Counted from the stretch's first letter, positions 18,380 to 27,984 are shown. The stretch is DNA of 64,000 nt from CAZAMI01 sp964627805 (GCA_964627805.1 CAZVLA010000049.1:6926-70925), one strand, 5' to 3'. Program-made: numbers and translations. The notes: a model not told the origin generated them from the sequence alone.

Positions 18380-19130
18380 TTCTTTTAATTAGTAATGTAC
18401 TAAAAACAACACCTACCACCGTAGCCATTATGAGTAAAGCATTCCTAAGTAGTGAGTTACTACCTCCATGACCAGCCCTAAGACTCGGTAGTGCTGGTGC
18501 GTAAGCGTTAGCATTACCAAATAACTCAGCACGCCACATTAGCTTGGTAGCGTCATTACTAATGTAGTCATGCACTAACTTGAATTCATAAAGCTTAACC
18601 TCAGCGTATTGGGAGAATGTTGCTGAGCCTCTTAAGCTTAGCGTTAGTCTTAAGTCCTTACGTACTGGTACGTAACATACCCTATGAATCACTGAATGCT
18701 TAGTATACACCGTAAGTACCCCCGTACTAGCTAACTCAATAACCGCTACCCTATCATTACCGGTTACGGAATCACCGTAGACCCTACTTAATGTGCGGTT
18801 CTCACTTAGACAGTAAATCACTACTTCATCCCTAACCCCCCTAACCTCACTATACGTAAGTATGGGTAAGTACGAGGATAGGTTCTCGTAATATAGTGTT
18901 AAAGTAAATACACCTAAGCCGCTTATGAAGTACTTAAGCTTAATGACTAAGTACTTAGTGAAGGAGAGTATGGACTCATTAATTAAGCTTAACTTAATGA
19001 TACTACCGCCGTAAGCTTTTAATACTATTGCGTGACCTTGACTTGTAATGCACGTAACTACTAATGAGTTACTAATTAAGTATGCAAGTAAAGTAAACAG
19101 TAAGGCAGTAGTTACTAATGAATACCTCAC
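18363..19130 (-). CDS. Secreted, C-terminally membrane-anchored protein of unknown function
   Basis: 255 aa, ATG start. A hydrophobic N-terminal segment (residues 3-27, TALLFTLLAYLI) works as a Sec signal or anchor. A beta-rich extracellular region with Ser, Tyr and Thr follows. A C-terminal helix (about 230-248, LLIMATVVGVVFSTLLI) ends in the basic tail KRIRSRS. The layout is that of a cell-surface protein held by a C-terminal anchor. No domain was recognised. Its promoter lies in the 94-bp gap shared with the isoaspartyl peptidase gene (GTATTTAAAATG). Confidence 0.65.
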   Translation of the reverse strand: MRYSLVTTALLFTLLAYLISNSLVVTCITSQGHAIVLKAYGGSIIKLSLINESILSFTKYLVIKLKYFISGLGVFTLTLYYENLSSYLPILTYSEVRGVRDEVVIYCLSENRTLSRVYGDSVTGNDRVAVIELASTGVLTVYTKHSVIHRVCYVPVRKDLRLTLSLRGSATFSQYAEVKLYEFKLVHDYISNDATKLMWRAELFGNANAYAPALPSLRAGHGGSNSLLRNALLIMATVVGVVFSTLLIKRIRSRS

Positions 19131-19224
19131 GTTACCTCCCCCTAGGTTTATTCGTATTTAAAATGTTCAAGCAGGACTACATTAAGTAACTTGCTTAGGG
19201 TATGTTCTTACCGGTGTTGCTCAA

Positions 19225-20169
19225 GTGAGGTTAAGGCCGCCTATAGTAGTTGCTCATGCAGGTGCGGGTACGTGGAGGTACGTGAGAAGTATTGACTTAG
19301 TTATTAAGGCGCTTAAGGAGGCCGTCATTACTGGTCTTGAGGTATTGAGGTCCGGGTCAGCTATTGAGGCAGCTACTGAGTGTGTGAAGGTGCTTGAGGA
19401 TTCAGGAGTGCTTAATGCTGGCTTAGGTAGTGTTGTTGATGTCTTAGGTAATGTCTCTATGGATGCTGGAGTAATGGATGGTTTAACAGGTAGGGTAGGT
19501 GCGGTTGCTGCAGTTTCGTATCCTAAGAACCCGATACTCCTAGCTAAGTACGTCTTAATGAGTACTGACCACATCCTAATAGCTGGTAAGTACGCTGATG
19601 AATTAGCTAAAGCATTAGGCATGGAGAAGCATCCAGGCCCTAGTAAGGATGTATTGAGGAGGTATCACGAGCTACTCAGTAGGTTATCTAAGGGGGAGCG
19701 TATTGGGTGGTATAGGAGGAGTTATGAATTAGCTAAGGAGCTCTTTAACCTAGATACGGTAGGTTCGGTAGTGCTTGATCTTGAGGGGAGGTTGGTAGCT
19801 GCCGTCAGTACTGGTGGTGTAATGCTTAAGCTACCGGGTAGGGTAGGTGATTCGGCATTAGTGGGTACGGGGTTCTACGCCAATAACTACGTAGCTGCTG
19901 TAGCTACTGGATTGGGTGAGGTCATCATTAAGTCATTCCTAACATTAAGGATAAGCGACTACTACAATACACTTAACGACTTAGAGGAGTCGGTTAGGAA
20001 GGCACTAAATGATTTAACACTTAAGTACGGAGCAGGTACAGCGGGAGTAATAGCCGTTGATAGGTTAGGATACGTAACAGGTCAGTACAATACTAGAGCG
20101 ATGCCTTGGGCAGTAATTAGCTATGACTTAAGTAGTGCTAAGGTACTTGGATTACCGCCTAAGGAGTAG
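19225..20169 (+). CDS. Isoaspartyl peptidase / L-asparaginase (Ntn hydrolase, plant type)
   Basis: 314 aa, GTG start. VAHAGAGTWRYV opens the alpha subunit, and LDTVGSVVLD contains the autoprocessing nucleophile T178, after which the beta subunit begins. AVSTGGVMLKLPGRVGDSALVGTG and GTGLGEVIIKS are family segments that form the substrate pocket. The precursor cleaves itself and then removes beta-aspartyl residues or hydrolyses asparagine, useful against protein ageing at high temperature. Length matches the family. Stands alone between divergent and convergent neighbours. Confidence 0.9.
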   Translation: MRLRPPIVVAHAGAGTWRYVRSIDLVIKALKEAVITGLEVLRSGSAIEAATECVKVLEDSGVLNAGLGSVVDVLGNVSMDAGVMDGLTGRVGAVAAVSYPKNPILLAKYVLMSTDHILIAGKYADELAKALGMEKHPGPSKDVLRRYHELLSRLSKGERIGWYRRSYELAKELFNLDTVGSVVLDLEGRLVAAVSTGGVMLKLPGRVGDSALVGTGFYANNYVAAVATGLGEVIIKSFLTLRISDYYNTLNDLEESVRKALNDLTLKYGAGTAGVIAVDRLGYVTGQYNTRAMPWAVISYDLSSAKVLGLPPKE

Positions 20170-20219
20170 GTTTCGCTTCTATACAAAAACTAATCCATTT
20201 TATTAACATTCTCTTTACT

Positions 20220-21059
20220 TTACCTAGATACTAAACCTGATACACCCTTCATTAAGTACTTCTGCGTTAGGAAGAACACTACCACCATAGGTATTGAGAA
20301 GAGTATCGAGAATGCTGATAACCTACCGTAGTCAACTCTACCGTACTGACCGTAGAAGAAGTAGAGACCTACTGATGCAGGCATCTTCCATACGTCACTA
20401 ATCACCATTAGGGGTATTATGAACGCGCTCCAGCTATTAACGAATGCTAGTAGCCATATAGTGGCTAATCCAGGAGCTGCTAGGGGCAACGTAATTCTCA
20501 GAAAAGCGCCTAATTTACTACAGCCATCAATTAATGCTGCCTCCTCATAGCTAGCAGGTATTGATCTGAAGTAGCCATCAGCCATTAGTAGTGTGAACGG
20601 TAGTGTTAGTGCTGACAGAGCTAGTATAACACCTAACATAGAATTAACTAGTCCCCACATCTTGAAGAGTATCATTATCGGTAAAGCTATTACTATAGGA
20701 GGTACTAACCTAAAGATGACGAACATCGTCAGCATAGCGCTCTGACCCCTAAACTTATACCTAGTTAATATAAACGCAGCTAGTAACGATAATACCGTTG
20801 TTAAGGTAGCTGATGAAGTCGCTATTATTATTGAGTTGATGATCCATATGTAAGGTGGTGTAGTACCTACGGGTTTAGCCAAGCTTAAGTAATTAATTAA
20901 TGAAGGTCTTGGTGGTATTCTAAATACTGGCGATGCGTTAGGGTCAAAGGACGACAGTACAAGCCAGAGTAGCGGGGCCCCGAAGAATGCTATAATGCCT
21001 ATTAGGAAAGCCCAAACAGCTACTAAGGAAAGTATCTGGGAGAGCTTCATTACTCCCAC
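20220..21059 (-). CDS. Sugar ABC transporter permease (MalG-like)
   Basis: 279 aa with six predicted membrane helices. The EAA loop carries SYEEAALIDGCSKLGAFLRITLPLAAPGL, here noted from EEAALIDGCSKLGAF (about 180-194), the contact site for the ABC ATPase. N-terminal residues before the first helix are short, as in MalG/LacG. It is the last gene of a three-gene operon: binding protein (22098), MalF-like (21050), this gene; it overlaps the preceding one by 10 bp. No ATP-binding subunit follows, so the ATPase must be encoded elsewhere. Confidence 0.92.
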   Translation of the reverse strand: MGVMKLSQILSLVAVWAFLIGIIAFFGAPLLWLVLSSFDPNASPVFRIPPRPSLINYLSLAKPVGTTPPYIWIINSIIIATSSATLTTVLSLLAAFILTRYKFRGQSAMLTMFVIFRLVPPIVIALPIMILFKMWGLVNSMLGVILALSALTLPFTLLMADGYFRSIPASYEEAALIDGCSKLGAFLRITLPLAAPGLATIWLLAFVNSWSAFIIPLMVISDVWKMPASVGLYFFYGQYGRVDYGRLSAFSILFSIPMVVVFFLTQKYLMKGVSGLVSR

Positions 21060-22018
21060 CTCCTTAACCTACCTAATAACTTAATGTATGTGAGGATTAG
21101 GGCTAGTACTATGAGGAACAGTATGTTAGTGGCTGCAGCAGCCATTGAGGGCATGTAGAGTTCAATGGCTTCACCGTAGACGTAGAGCGTCCATAACATA
21201 CCCTCAGCAGGTCCTAGCATTATGTAGGGCATTGTGAAGACTCCGAAGGTCCATATTGTTATGAGTATGAAGTCAACTATTATGGCTGACGATATGAGCG
21301 GTAGTGTTACGTGGAAGAACCTCTGTGCCGGTGTAGCCCCGTCAACTTCAGCGGCTTCGTATATGTACTTGGGTATGCTCTCAAGAGCTGCTAGGAATAG
21401 TATCATTGAGAACGCGGTACCTCTCCATATGTTAGCTATGATGATTGTCTGTAACGGATACTTAATGTATAACCTAGCATGTATATGCAATAACTTAGGT
21501 AATAAGCCCTCAATGTCTGTCATAGCAGCCCAAGCATACCCTGCCACAACCTCAGGTATAATCCATGATATGAAGACAAGCGTTATGGCTATATACTTAA
21601 GCCCCTTAGTAATGGCTCCAAGAACTCCTTCAGGTTCCTTCATCCTTATTACGACAGCTAGTGCGAGCCCTAGAACCACTTGCCCTATAAGTGCTGAGAA
21701 TATCGTGAATAGTACCGTATTCTTAAGTGCTGAGTAGAATGTGGAGTCAGTAAGTATTAAGTAGTAGTTCCTAACACCTATGAAGCTCCACTTAACAGCT
21801 TGAACACCTATTAATGAGTAGTTTGTAAAACTAAGTACTACGTTCCATATTATTGGGAACACAACGAATATACCTATAAACGCCAGTGCAGGAAGTAGTA
21901 GTAACCTAGCTAAGGGTCCCTCAAAAGCACTTACGAACCTCTCCTTCAGCGATTCACTACTCATTATACACACCCACTCACTAGTACCCGATATAGGGTA
22001 GTGTCTACGGTTAATCAA
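21050..22018 (-). CDS. Sugar ABC transporter permease (MalF/UgpA-like)
   Basis: 322 aa, six predicted membrane helices. The EAA loop (YEAAEVDGATPAQRFFHVTLP, key residues EAA and DGA at about 240-246) identifies a carbohydrate-type importer. The N-terminus (IMSSESLKERF) is cytoplasmic. A likely internal start is ATG 21964 (MSSESLKER), since the first 18 residues look unlike the family. Pairs with the MalG-like permease it overlaps by 10 bp. Confidence 0.92.
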   Translation of the reverse strand: MINRRHYPISGTSEWVCIMSSESLKERFVSAFEGPLARLLLLPALAFIGIFVVFPIIWNVVLSFTNYSLIGVQAVKWSFIGVRNYYLILTDSTFYSALKNTVLFTIFSALIGQVVLGLALAVVIRMKEPEGVLGAITKGLKYIAITLVFISWIIPEVVAGYAWAAMTDIEGLLPKLLHIHARLYIKYPLQTIIIANIWRGTAFSMILFLAALESIPKYIYEAAEVDGATPAQRFFHVTLPLISSAIIVDFILITIWTFGVFTMPYIMLGPAEGMLWTLYVYGEAIELYMPSMAAAATNILFLIVLALILTYIKLLGRLRRWE

Positions 22019-22097
22019 TTATTAAGGAAATATATCATGTTTTTAGTATTTAAGTAAAATGTATTTTGTTTTGATAAAAACGTCATTCATTGACTCC

Positions 22098-23759
22098 TTA
22101 AGACTTCCTTACCGGCCAGTATACTACGTTGTTAGGACCTACTACCTGCTTTAACATGTTACAGTACATGTCTAGTGCCTGGTCAGCATTGGTTATCTGT
22201 CCCTTAATGATCTTCTCAGTAACTATCTGTATGATCTTAGATACCTTTGGATAATCTGGTAGTGCGTCCCTATAGTTAGTGAACTTTAGGAACGGTACGA
22301 TTAACCTGATGTATGGGTCTTTTGAATATATAGATACTTGTAGAGCGTCTAGCCTTGGACATACCTTACCGTACTTAGCTGCGTACTGAGCCTCATTGTC
22401 TCTGCTAGTTAATATCTTTATGAAGTCCCAAGCTAGCTGCACCTTAGTTGGGTTGCTAGCTAACTTAGCGTTGATCTCAACGACCCAACCACCAGAGACA
22501 GTTACGTACTTAGGCTCACCCTCCTTACCACCTGAGTATCCAGGCATCTTGGCGATTCCTATAGTCTTCCACTCACAGTCTAAGTAGCACTTCTTCTGCT
22601 CGTCAGTAGTGCACTTACCACTGCATCCGCACTTCTGTAGACATACAGGTAGTGGTGCTATACCTTTTGGTCCCCAACCCTCGTAGAACTCCCATGAACC
22701 ACCTAAGTCCATAGCTACGATGCCCTTAGAGAATGTCTGCCTGTGGGCAGTCCATGGGTCCGCAGCCTCGTTTACGTCAATGTCACCTACCTTGTACTTC
22801 TCGTAAATGTCTATGTAGAACTTGAAGGCCCTATAGATAGCTGTGCTCTTACATACCCACTTATCATTCTTATAATCATATAGCTTGTTGTATGGTGGCT
22901 TATCAGCACCTACTAGTAACATGTAGAAGCCCTGACATGGAGTAGCTTCACCCCACTTGAGACCAGCAGGTACCATGATTGGGTAGAACTCACTAATACC
23001 TAAGGCACTCTTTATCTTATCAGCATTCTGCTTTAACGTTAGAGCAGCCTTAATAATGTCCTCCCAGGTCTCTGGCTGCCAAGGTACTTGAATGCCAGCT
23101 AACTTAAACTCATCCATCCTGTAGTAGAGCATCCTGACGTCAGTGTCGATCATTATACCCCAAACCTGTCCCTTGAAGGTAACCATGTCCCTTAGTGGCT
23201 TAGGCCACTGACTCCAGTCAGGCCAGTTCTGCACGAAGTTAGTTATTGGGTATAGGTACTTAGCAGTTACGTAGGAGTCAAGCATGAAGCTGTCTCCAGT
23301 GAATACATCACCTGCAGTACCTGCGGCTAAGTCCTGAGTTATCTTGGTTGAACAGTCAACACCGTAGGGTATCATTATCTCCTTAACGGTTACGTCATAG
23401 CCCTTACTCTTCTCATACTCTATGAACTTAGCTATAGCTGGCTTGAACAGGTCCTTGAATGGCTCACAGTACTCAATGGTTAGTGTAACCTTCTTAAGTG
23501 CGGTTGGTTTTGGTGATGCTGTTACGGTCTTAGTTGCTGTAGTGACCATGGTTCTAGTTACTGCAGTTGTCGCAGTGGTTGTTAACGTCTTAGTAACAGT
23601 GACAGTCTTACCACCTATAGTCACAGTCTTAGTAACGGTCGAGGTTACGGTGATAGTCTTAGCTGGCTTGGATACCTGTGTACCTAGGTACGCAGCCACG
23701 CCTGCTAAGATTATGATTATTATTATTAGACCTATAATTACACCCCTAGCTCCAGCCAA
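22098..23759 (-). CDS. Extracellular sugar-binding protein of ABC transporter, Thr-rich stalk and Cys-rich insertion
   Basis: 553 aa, TTG start (an in-frame stop lies just upstream). Residues 7-25 form a membrane anchor. Residues 35-82 are a Thr/Val-rich stalk (TVTKTV, TTATTAVT), typical of heavily glycosylated archaeal binding proteins. The rest is a class-I-like solute-binding domain (GDVFTGDSFMLDSYV; VAMDLGGSWEFYEG; VSGGWVVEINAK). Residues 373-395 hold six cysteines (373, 377, 379, 383, 391, 395) in an insertion. More cysteines are at 98, 136, 275 and 303, so disulfides are likely. First gene of the operon; a TATA box (TTATATATT, about 23816-23824) lies upstream. Confidence 0.92.
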   Translation of the reverse strand: MAGARGVIIGLIIIIIILAGVAAYLGTQVSKPAKTITVTSTVTKTVTIGGKTVTVTKTLTTTATTAVTRTMVTTATKTVTASPKPTALKKVTLTIEYCEPFKDLFKPAIAKFIEYEKSKGYDVTVKEIMIPYGVDCSTKITQDLAAGTAGDVFTGDSFMLDSYVTAKYLYPITNFVQNWPDWSQWPKPLRDMVTFKGQVWGIMIDTDVRMLYYRMDEFKLAGIQVPWQPETWEDIIKAALTLKQNADKIKSALGISEFYPIMVPAGLKWGEATPCQGFYMLLVGADKPPYNKLYDYKNDKWVCKSTAIYRAFKFYIDIYEKYKVGDIDVNEAADPWTAHRQTFSKGIVAMDLGGSWEFYEGWGPKGIAPLPVCLQKCGCSGKCTTDEQKKCYLDCEWKTIGIAKMPGYSGGKEGEPKYVTVSGGWVVEINAKLASNPTKVQLAWDFIKILTSRDNEAQYAAKYGKVCPRLDALQVSIYSKDPYIRLIVPFLKFTNYRDALPDYPKVSKIIQIVTEKIIKGQITNADQALDMYCNMLKQVVGPNNVVYWPVRKS

Positions 23760-24160
23760 CTACTTCACCCCAAACTTCATTCATTTACCTTCATAGTAAG
23801 AATATTACGAAGCAATATATAAGTTTTTATGATGCATTAAAGAATTCATATCGATTCAATTAGGAGGTTTTATCTTAGTTATTTAAGATGGTTTTCTTGA
23901 AACTATAATATATTATGTGTTAATGGTTTTTATTAGTTATTTTCACTAAGAAACATTATTTATAGTAACAACTATCAATAACCATCTAAAAGAACATTCT
24001 TCATGTAACTCTCAAAGACCTAGGTACTACTCCAGTATAGTATTCTGCCCCTACCAAAATAATTATTCTTAGAAGGTTTTTATAGTATTGTATCCTTTTT
24101 GTGTAGTATGTGCACATTAAGTAGTAAGGTGTTTAATGAACGTATCAGATTCTGCAATTG
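23760..24160. other. AT-rich intergenic region of about 400 bp
   Basis: The longest gap without a gene. The left part (23790-23830) holds the promoter of the binding-protein operon, read leftward: TATA-like TTATATATT at about 23816-23824. The middle (23850-23990) is strongly AT-rich with several short inverted A/T stretches. A leftward gene ends at 24161, so T-runs such as TTTTTATAG (24077-24085) may end its transcript. No open frame, tRNA or guide-RNA boxes were found. Confidence 0.5.
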
Positions 24161-24907
24161 CTAAATTAATAGAACCCATTTCCTTTTAGTTGCATCGTAA
24201 TACGCTTGTGCACTATGTGTAAGTGCCTTAAGTAGGTTCAGCCCCTCAGTACCTAACTCCCTAGCTATTTCGTCATCGTTATTAGTACTTAGTTGAGATA
24301 CCTTTCTTCTGAACTCCTCCCAAAAGCTAGGGTCGACTGCTACCCTTTCATTAGCTAACTCAAGGATTATTGCTCCGTCCCTCTTAAGCCTCTCGAAGAA
24401 GGCGTCCCTATTCTTTATTTTTGACGCTATATCCGATTCAAACATTACTTTCTGCTCCTTAAGTATCTCAACAGCTGATCTCCTACCCCTCTCCCTCCTC
24501 TCCCTATGGTAGGGGTATGTAGGTCTAGGTGGTGTTGCTGTTGCAGTAATTACCTGCTGTACCTGCTCCTGCACCTTCCTAATACTCTCCTCAATACTAC
24601 TTACCTTCTCAACTAGTGACTCAAGGATACTCACTACATCAGCTAATCTCCTAGCTAACGCATCCACCTTAGCTGTGTAGGGGTTAAGTATGTCCTGTAT
24701 ACTCCTCTGTAACCTCATTAGATCCTCCCTACTAATTGTGGTACCCACGCTACCTCTCTCCTCCCTACTAGCGATCTTGACCTCCTGAGGTGACGTAAGT
24801 GCCTTAGTTATGAATAACCTAATAGCTTCCTCAGGAGGGAGCTTAGGGTACTTCCTAACGATCTTCTCAAGAACCTCGTAGGGGATGTTAATAGTTACTT
24901 TAGGCAC
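24161..24907 (-). CDS. Putative DNA-binding protein: ribbon-helix-helix-like N-terminus, coiled coil, winged-helix-like C-terminus
   Basis: 248 aa. The N-terminus (PKVTINIPYEVLEKIVRKY; a beta strand then helices to residue about 37) looks like a ribbon-helix-helix fold. Residues about 60-115 show a heptad-like coiled coil (LARRLADVVSILESLVEKVSS). A basic linker (YHRERRERGRRS, about 131-142) leads to a C-terminal helical region that may be a winged helix (SDIASKIKNRDAFFERLKRDG; key FFERLKRDG). No named family was recognised. The design, two possible nucleic-acid-binding ends joined by a coiled coil, suggests a dimeric regulator or chromatin factor. Confidence 0.6.
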   Translation of the reverse strand: MPKVTINIPYEVLEKIVRKYPKLPPEEAIRLFITKALTSPQEVKIASREERGSVGTTISREDLMRLQRSIQDILNPYTAKVDALARRLADVVSILESLVEKVSSIEESIRKVQEQVQQVITATATPPRPTYPYHRERRERGRRSAVEILKEQKVMFESDIASKIKNRDAFFERLKRDGAIILELANERVAVDPSFWEEFRRKVSQLSTNNDDEIARELGTEGLNLLKALTHSAQAYYDATKRKWVLLI

Positions 24908-24977
24908 GAATTACTACCCAAGTAAATAATGAGTAACACACTTAATAACTAAGTTAGGGGTGTGCCTAAGTTAGTTT

Positions 24978-25664
24978 TTATTGATTAAGCCCCTCGTAGG
25001 TACGTATGATCTCCTCACCCTCTAGAACTAACGTGCCTAAGTAATTAGCTACATTCCTAGCCTCGTCCACGCTCATAGCACCGTAGTCACTAAGCATTTC
25101 AGCAATAACTAAGCTAGGTCTAAGACCTACTAACTCAGCTAAAGCTATAGAGAGTTCAGTATGGCCTCTCCTGACCTTAAGCCCCCTACCTAAGAGAATT
25201 GGTACGTGGCCAGGAGATATGAATTCACTATAGAACTTCCTCCTAGCACTAGCTACATCACCCTTAATCACTAATTCAACGACTCTATCTAACTCCCTAA
25301 TAGTTAAGGCCCTATCTTCATCCCTTATACCGGTCTTAGCACCTACGTGATTAACCCATAAGCTAAAGTTTGGTGGGTCTCCATAACCTAACCTACGCTT
25401 AGTTAATTCAGTAAATCCGCACTCCCTAAGTATCTCATCCATATACTTAAGACCTAACTCCCTACCAATACTTAAAGGCATTACGTAACATATTAAACCC
25501 CCAGCTACGGTTCTTAATAGACTTATGTGCTCAGCACCTACTGCTGGGGCATAAATAACCATATCAACTTCATCCTCTCTACCGCTTGAATCGTGAATCA
25601 TTATTGGATACCCACGAAGTAGTAACTCCTTAATCCTTCTTAGATCTAGCACATCCACACCCAC
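24978..25664 (-). CDS. ribB: 3,4-dihydroxy-2-butanone-4-phosphate synthase
   Basis: 228 aa, the size of single-domain archaeal RibB. SGREDEVDMVIYA (about 25-37) contains the acidic metal-binding loop. GLICYVMPLS follows. GHTELSIALAELVGLRPSLV (key residues H and E of GHTE) and AEML complete the active site. It converts ribulose 5-phosphate to the four-carbon precursor of riboflavin and formate. RibH, which uses its product, is at 40487. Start by family alignment (GVDVLDLRRIKELL). Promoter TATA-like TTAAAATA lies about 20 bp upstream. Confidence 0.95.
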   Translation of the reverse strand: MGVDVLDLRRIKELLLRGYPIMIHDSSGREDEVDMVIYAPAVGAEHISLLRTVAGGLICYVMPLSIGRELGLKYMDEILRECGFTELTKRRLGYGDPPNFSLWVNHVGAKTGIRDEDRALTIRELDRVVELVIKGDVASARRKFYSEFISPGHVPILLGRGLKVRRGHTELSIALAELVGLRPSLVIAEMLSDYGAMSVDEARNVANYLGTLVLEGEEIIRTYEGLNQ

Positions 25665-25734
25665 AAGAAGGTTATGTACTAACTTAAAATACCTAAAGAA
25701 TCTAGTTAGGTTAATGATTACGTAATTAACTTAA

Positions 25735-27099
25735 CTAACTAGTTAGTTTCTTCTTAATTAGTACGTATGAAGTGAATAACGCAATACCCACTAGTAAGTA
25801 GGCTATGTTCGGTACCTCCTCACTAACCCTAGTGAAGGTATGCTCACTCCCGGCTACGGTACTTAATCCACTACTCCCTGCCGTAGTAAGGTTATTGAAT
25901 TGCGGCATGACCTGTCCATAGTGCTTAATTAAGGTGATAATAGGCTCAACGTAGGTACTTACTACATCGGCCCTTACGTGTTTCAAGTGAATACTTCTTT
26001 TCTCCATATTCATGGAGTACTCATCACTCCTTAAACTACTGAATAAACTTAAGTAGATCCTCTTGTAAGTACCATTACCTGCATAAATCAATGCCTCCCC
26101 CTTAGAGAACTTGAGGGCTAAGCCCTTAATGCCGCATAGGTACTTCATATTACCTAATGAATCCGTACCTACGACACATGTACCTAACCCGTAAGCATTA
26201 ATAACTTCAAATACCTCACTAACCCCTCTACTCAAGTTCCTTACCGAGATTAGTGATGAATCAATGACACCACTTACTTCAGTAGTGTAGTAACACCTAT
26301 CTACATATGTACTCAAGTCTATGAAGTGGAAAGCTAACCCATCTCTACACCTAGTACTAACTACTAAGTAATTACGTATTAACGCAGCATCACTAATTAC
26401 TCCCAAGTAGGGTGTGATACCTAATAATTTAGTATTAGGTAATGCAACGTATGCGGCGAACCCACTACTTAAGGGGTATGTTAGGTACATAGGTGAGTAC
26501 CTAGATCCAATAGCGTAGCCACCTACTAGTATGTATGTACTACCTAAGCTAATTACCTTCCTTAAGTAGCAGGCGTTACCGCAACTAATAACCTTAATAA
26601 TTAATGATTTATTACTAAGCAATGCATTTAGTCTGCCATCAATAATTAATGATACGTAGGTATCATTAATCATAACAAAACCTACACATACTAAATTACC
26701 TGATGCGCTCACTTTACAGTCATATATAGACCCTTTTAAACTACTTAAGTAGTTAATACGTACGGTATGGTTGTTTAACCTCATTAACGCGATTGATGGG
26801 TGGCCTAAGTAGGAGCCTACCGTAAGGAGAGAATTACTTAATAAGGAAGACCAATAGCACCTCATTCCAGGTACTACGATTACATATGTTTTGTTATGCG
26901 TTGTGAGGGTTACTGAATTCACTGTAGATACTATAGTTATTGATGAGTTAATGACCTTGAAGTCCTTAGCTAGGTAAGTACTTGGGGAGTAAGCCACTAC
27001 ATTACTACTACACAGTATCGTAGTTATAGATATTAATAGTGTCATAGCTAAGAACATAGGTACTAAAGCATCCGTAACTAACTTATGTTTCCCGGTCAT
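25735..27099 (-). CDS. Secreted beta-rich protein with C-terminal membrane anchor, unknown function
   Basis: 454 aa, ATG start. A signal-type helix occupies about residues 12-35 (ALVPMFLAMTLLISITTIL). The middle is beta-rich with many Ser, Tyr, Asn and Val and repeated short blocks, possibly a beta-propeller-like surface domain (VVSTVNSVTLTTHNKTYVIV; VTYSYLGHPSIALMRL type blocks). A C-terminal helix (about 431-448, AYLLVGIALFTSYVLI) ends KKKLTS. It overlaps the upstream membrane gene by 4 bp, so the two are co-translated and may act as a membrane/surface pair. No family was recognised. Confidence 0.65.
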   Translation of the reverse strand: MTGKHKLVTDALVPMFLAMTLLISITTILCSSNVVAYSPSTYLAKDFKVINSSITIVSTVNSVTLTTHNKTYVIVVPGMRCYWSSLLSNSLLTVGSYLGHPSIALMRLNNHTVRINYLSSLKGSIYDCKVSASGNLVCVGFVMINDTYVSLIIDGRLNALLSNKSLIIKVISCGNACYLRKVISLGSTYILVGGYAIGSRYSPMYLTYPLSSGFAAYVALPNTKLLGITPYLGVISDAALIRNYLVVSTRCRDGLAFHFIDLSTYVDRCYYTTEVSGVIDSSLISVRNLSRGVSEVFEVINAYGLGTCVVGTDSLGNMKYLCGIKGLALKFSKGEALIYAGNGTYKRIYLSLFSSLRSDEYSMNMEKRSIHLKHVRADVVSTYVEPIITLIKHYGQVMPQFNNLTTAGSSGLSTVAGSEHTFTRVSEEVPNIAYLLVGIALFTSYVLIKKKLTS

Positions 27100-27839
27100 A
27101 GCCCCTCCTGCTCAATCTTTACGGGCTTGCCGTAGCGCTTCACTATCTCAAGTAGCCTTGATAGGTTACGTGTATATAGTCTGTAATGCATCTTAAACTT
27201 ACCCCTAACCATCACTATATCCAAGAATTTCCTTCTAGGACTTACTAGTACGTAGTAGTTACTGTCTAAGGGGAACCTGATAGCTAATCCAGTACCTACT
27301 ATACCCCTATCGTAAACCTCGTAATTCATTACTACATTAATCATTTCCTTAACAGCTGACCTAGTTACTTGATTGATAGCCGTTATTGCTACGTAGGGTA
27401 CCTCATAACCAGCTAAGAAAGCAACTACCCTAACCATAATGTCTGCATTAGCTACGATAGGTTTAACGTGGTTGAAGTATATCGGGTACCATATGAACAG
27501 GATTATTAATGTTAGGAAGCTGTACATAGTTGATTTGAACATAGGCTTCATCTCGCTAATTAACTTAACGTCCATTCTCTGTAATTCAGTAACCTCCTTA
27601 GCATTCCCCACGAACAGCCTCCTACCGGATTTAATCTCCTTAGACTCCTTACCGAATACTCCCTTAAGCTGTGACTTCATCATTATCGCGGTAAATACTA
27701 CTATACCTATAGCGAATATAATGAAAGTATACCCTAGGTACTGCGGGTAGAACACATTAAGTATTACTAAGATAGCTATCATCACCTGTCCATAGAGTAT
27801 CGACAGTACGTACTGCTTCCTAGTCATTTGATACGCCAA
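27096..27839 (-). CDS. Integral membrane protein (DUF2208-like)
   Basis: 247 aa, TTG start, ATG also available at codon 5. Two helices are close to the N-terminus (about 8-50), then a cytoplasmic basic loop, two more helices (about 103-150), then a soluble C-terminal domain (YYVLVSPRRKFLDIVMV). It resembles a crenarchaeal membrane family I remember as DUF2208, but this is from memory of overall layout. It overlaps the following surface protein gene by 4 bp. Confidence 0.6.
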   Translation of the reverse strand: MAYQMTRKQYVLSILYGQVMIAILVILNVFYPQYLGYTFIIFAIGIVVFTAIMMKSQLKGVFGKESKEIKSGRRLFVGNAKEVTELQRMDVKLISEMKPMFKSTMYSFLTLIILFIWYPIYFNHVKPIVANADIMVRVVAFLAGYEVPYVAITAINQVTRSAVKEMINVVMNYEVYDRGIVGTGLAIRFPLDSNYYVLVSPRRKFLDIVMVRGKFKMHYRLYTRNLSRLLEIVKRYGKPVKIEQEGL

Positions 27840-27984
27840 TTACCGCTACCTCCCCACATAACTACGGATTGACTTCACTTAAAACTATTCCTAATGTAAT
27901 TAGGGAATACGCTAGTAATTCCGGGATTAAGGAGTTCATCCTAGTCAGTACTTAAAAAGTAATCCACACATTAGAACCTCCTCG

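Noticed and set aside
23422..23796. Plus-strand Val-rich frame opposite the binding-protein stalk
   Set aside because: Antisense of the Thr/Val-rich stalk codons, no independent support.
23760..24160. Hidden gene or guide RNA in the longest gap
   Set aside because: No frame with family-like sequence and no complete C/D or H/ACA box set; only AT-rich promoter-like runs.
27880..27950. Short inverted repeat GGAAT...ATTCC before the 27985 gene as an operator
   Set aside because: Five-pair match in AT-rich DNA is expected by chance; no second copy near.
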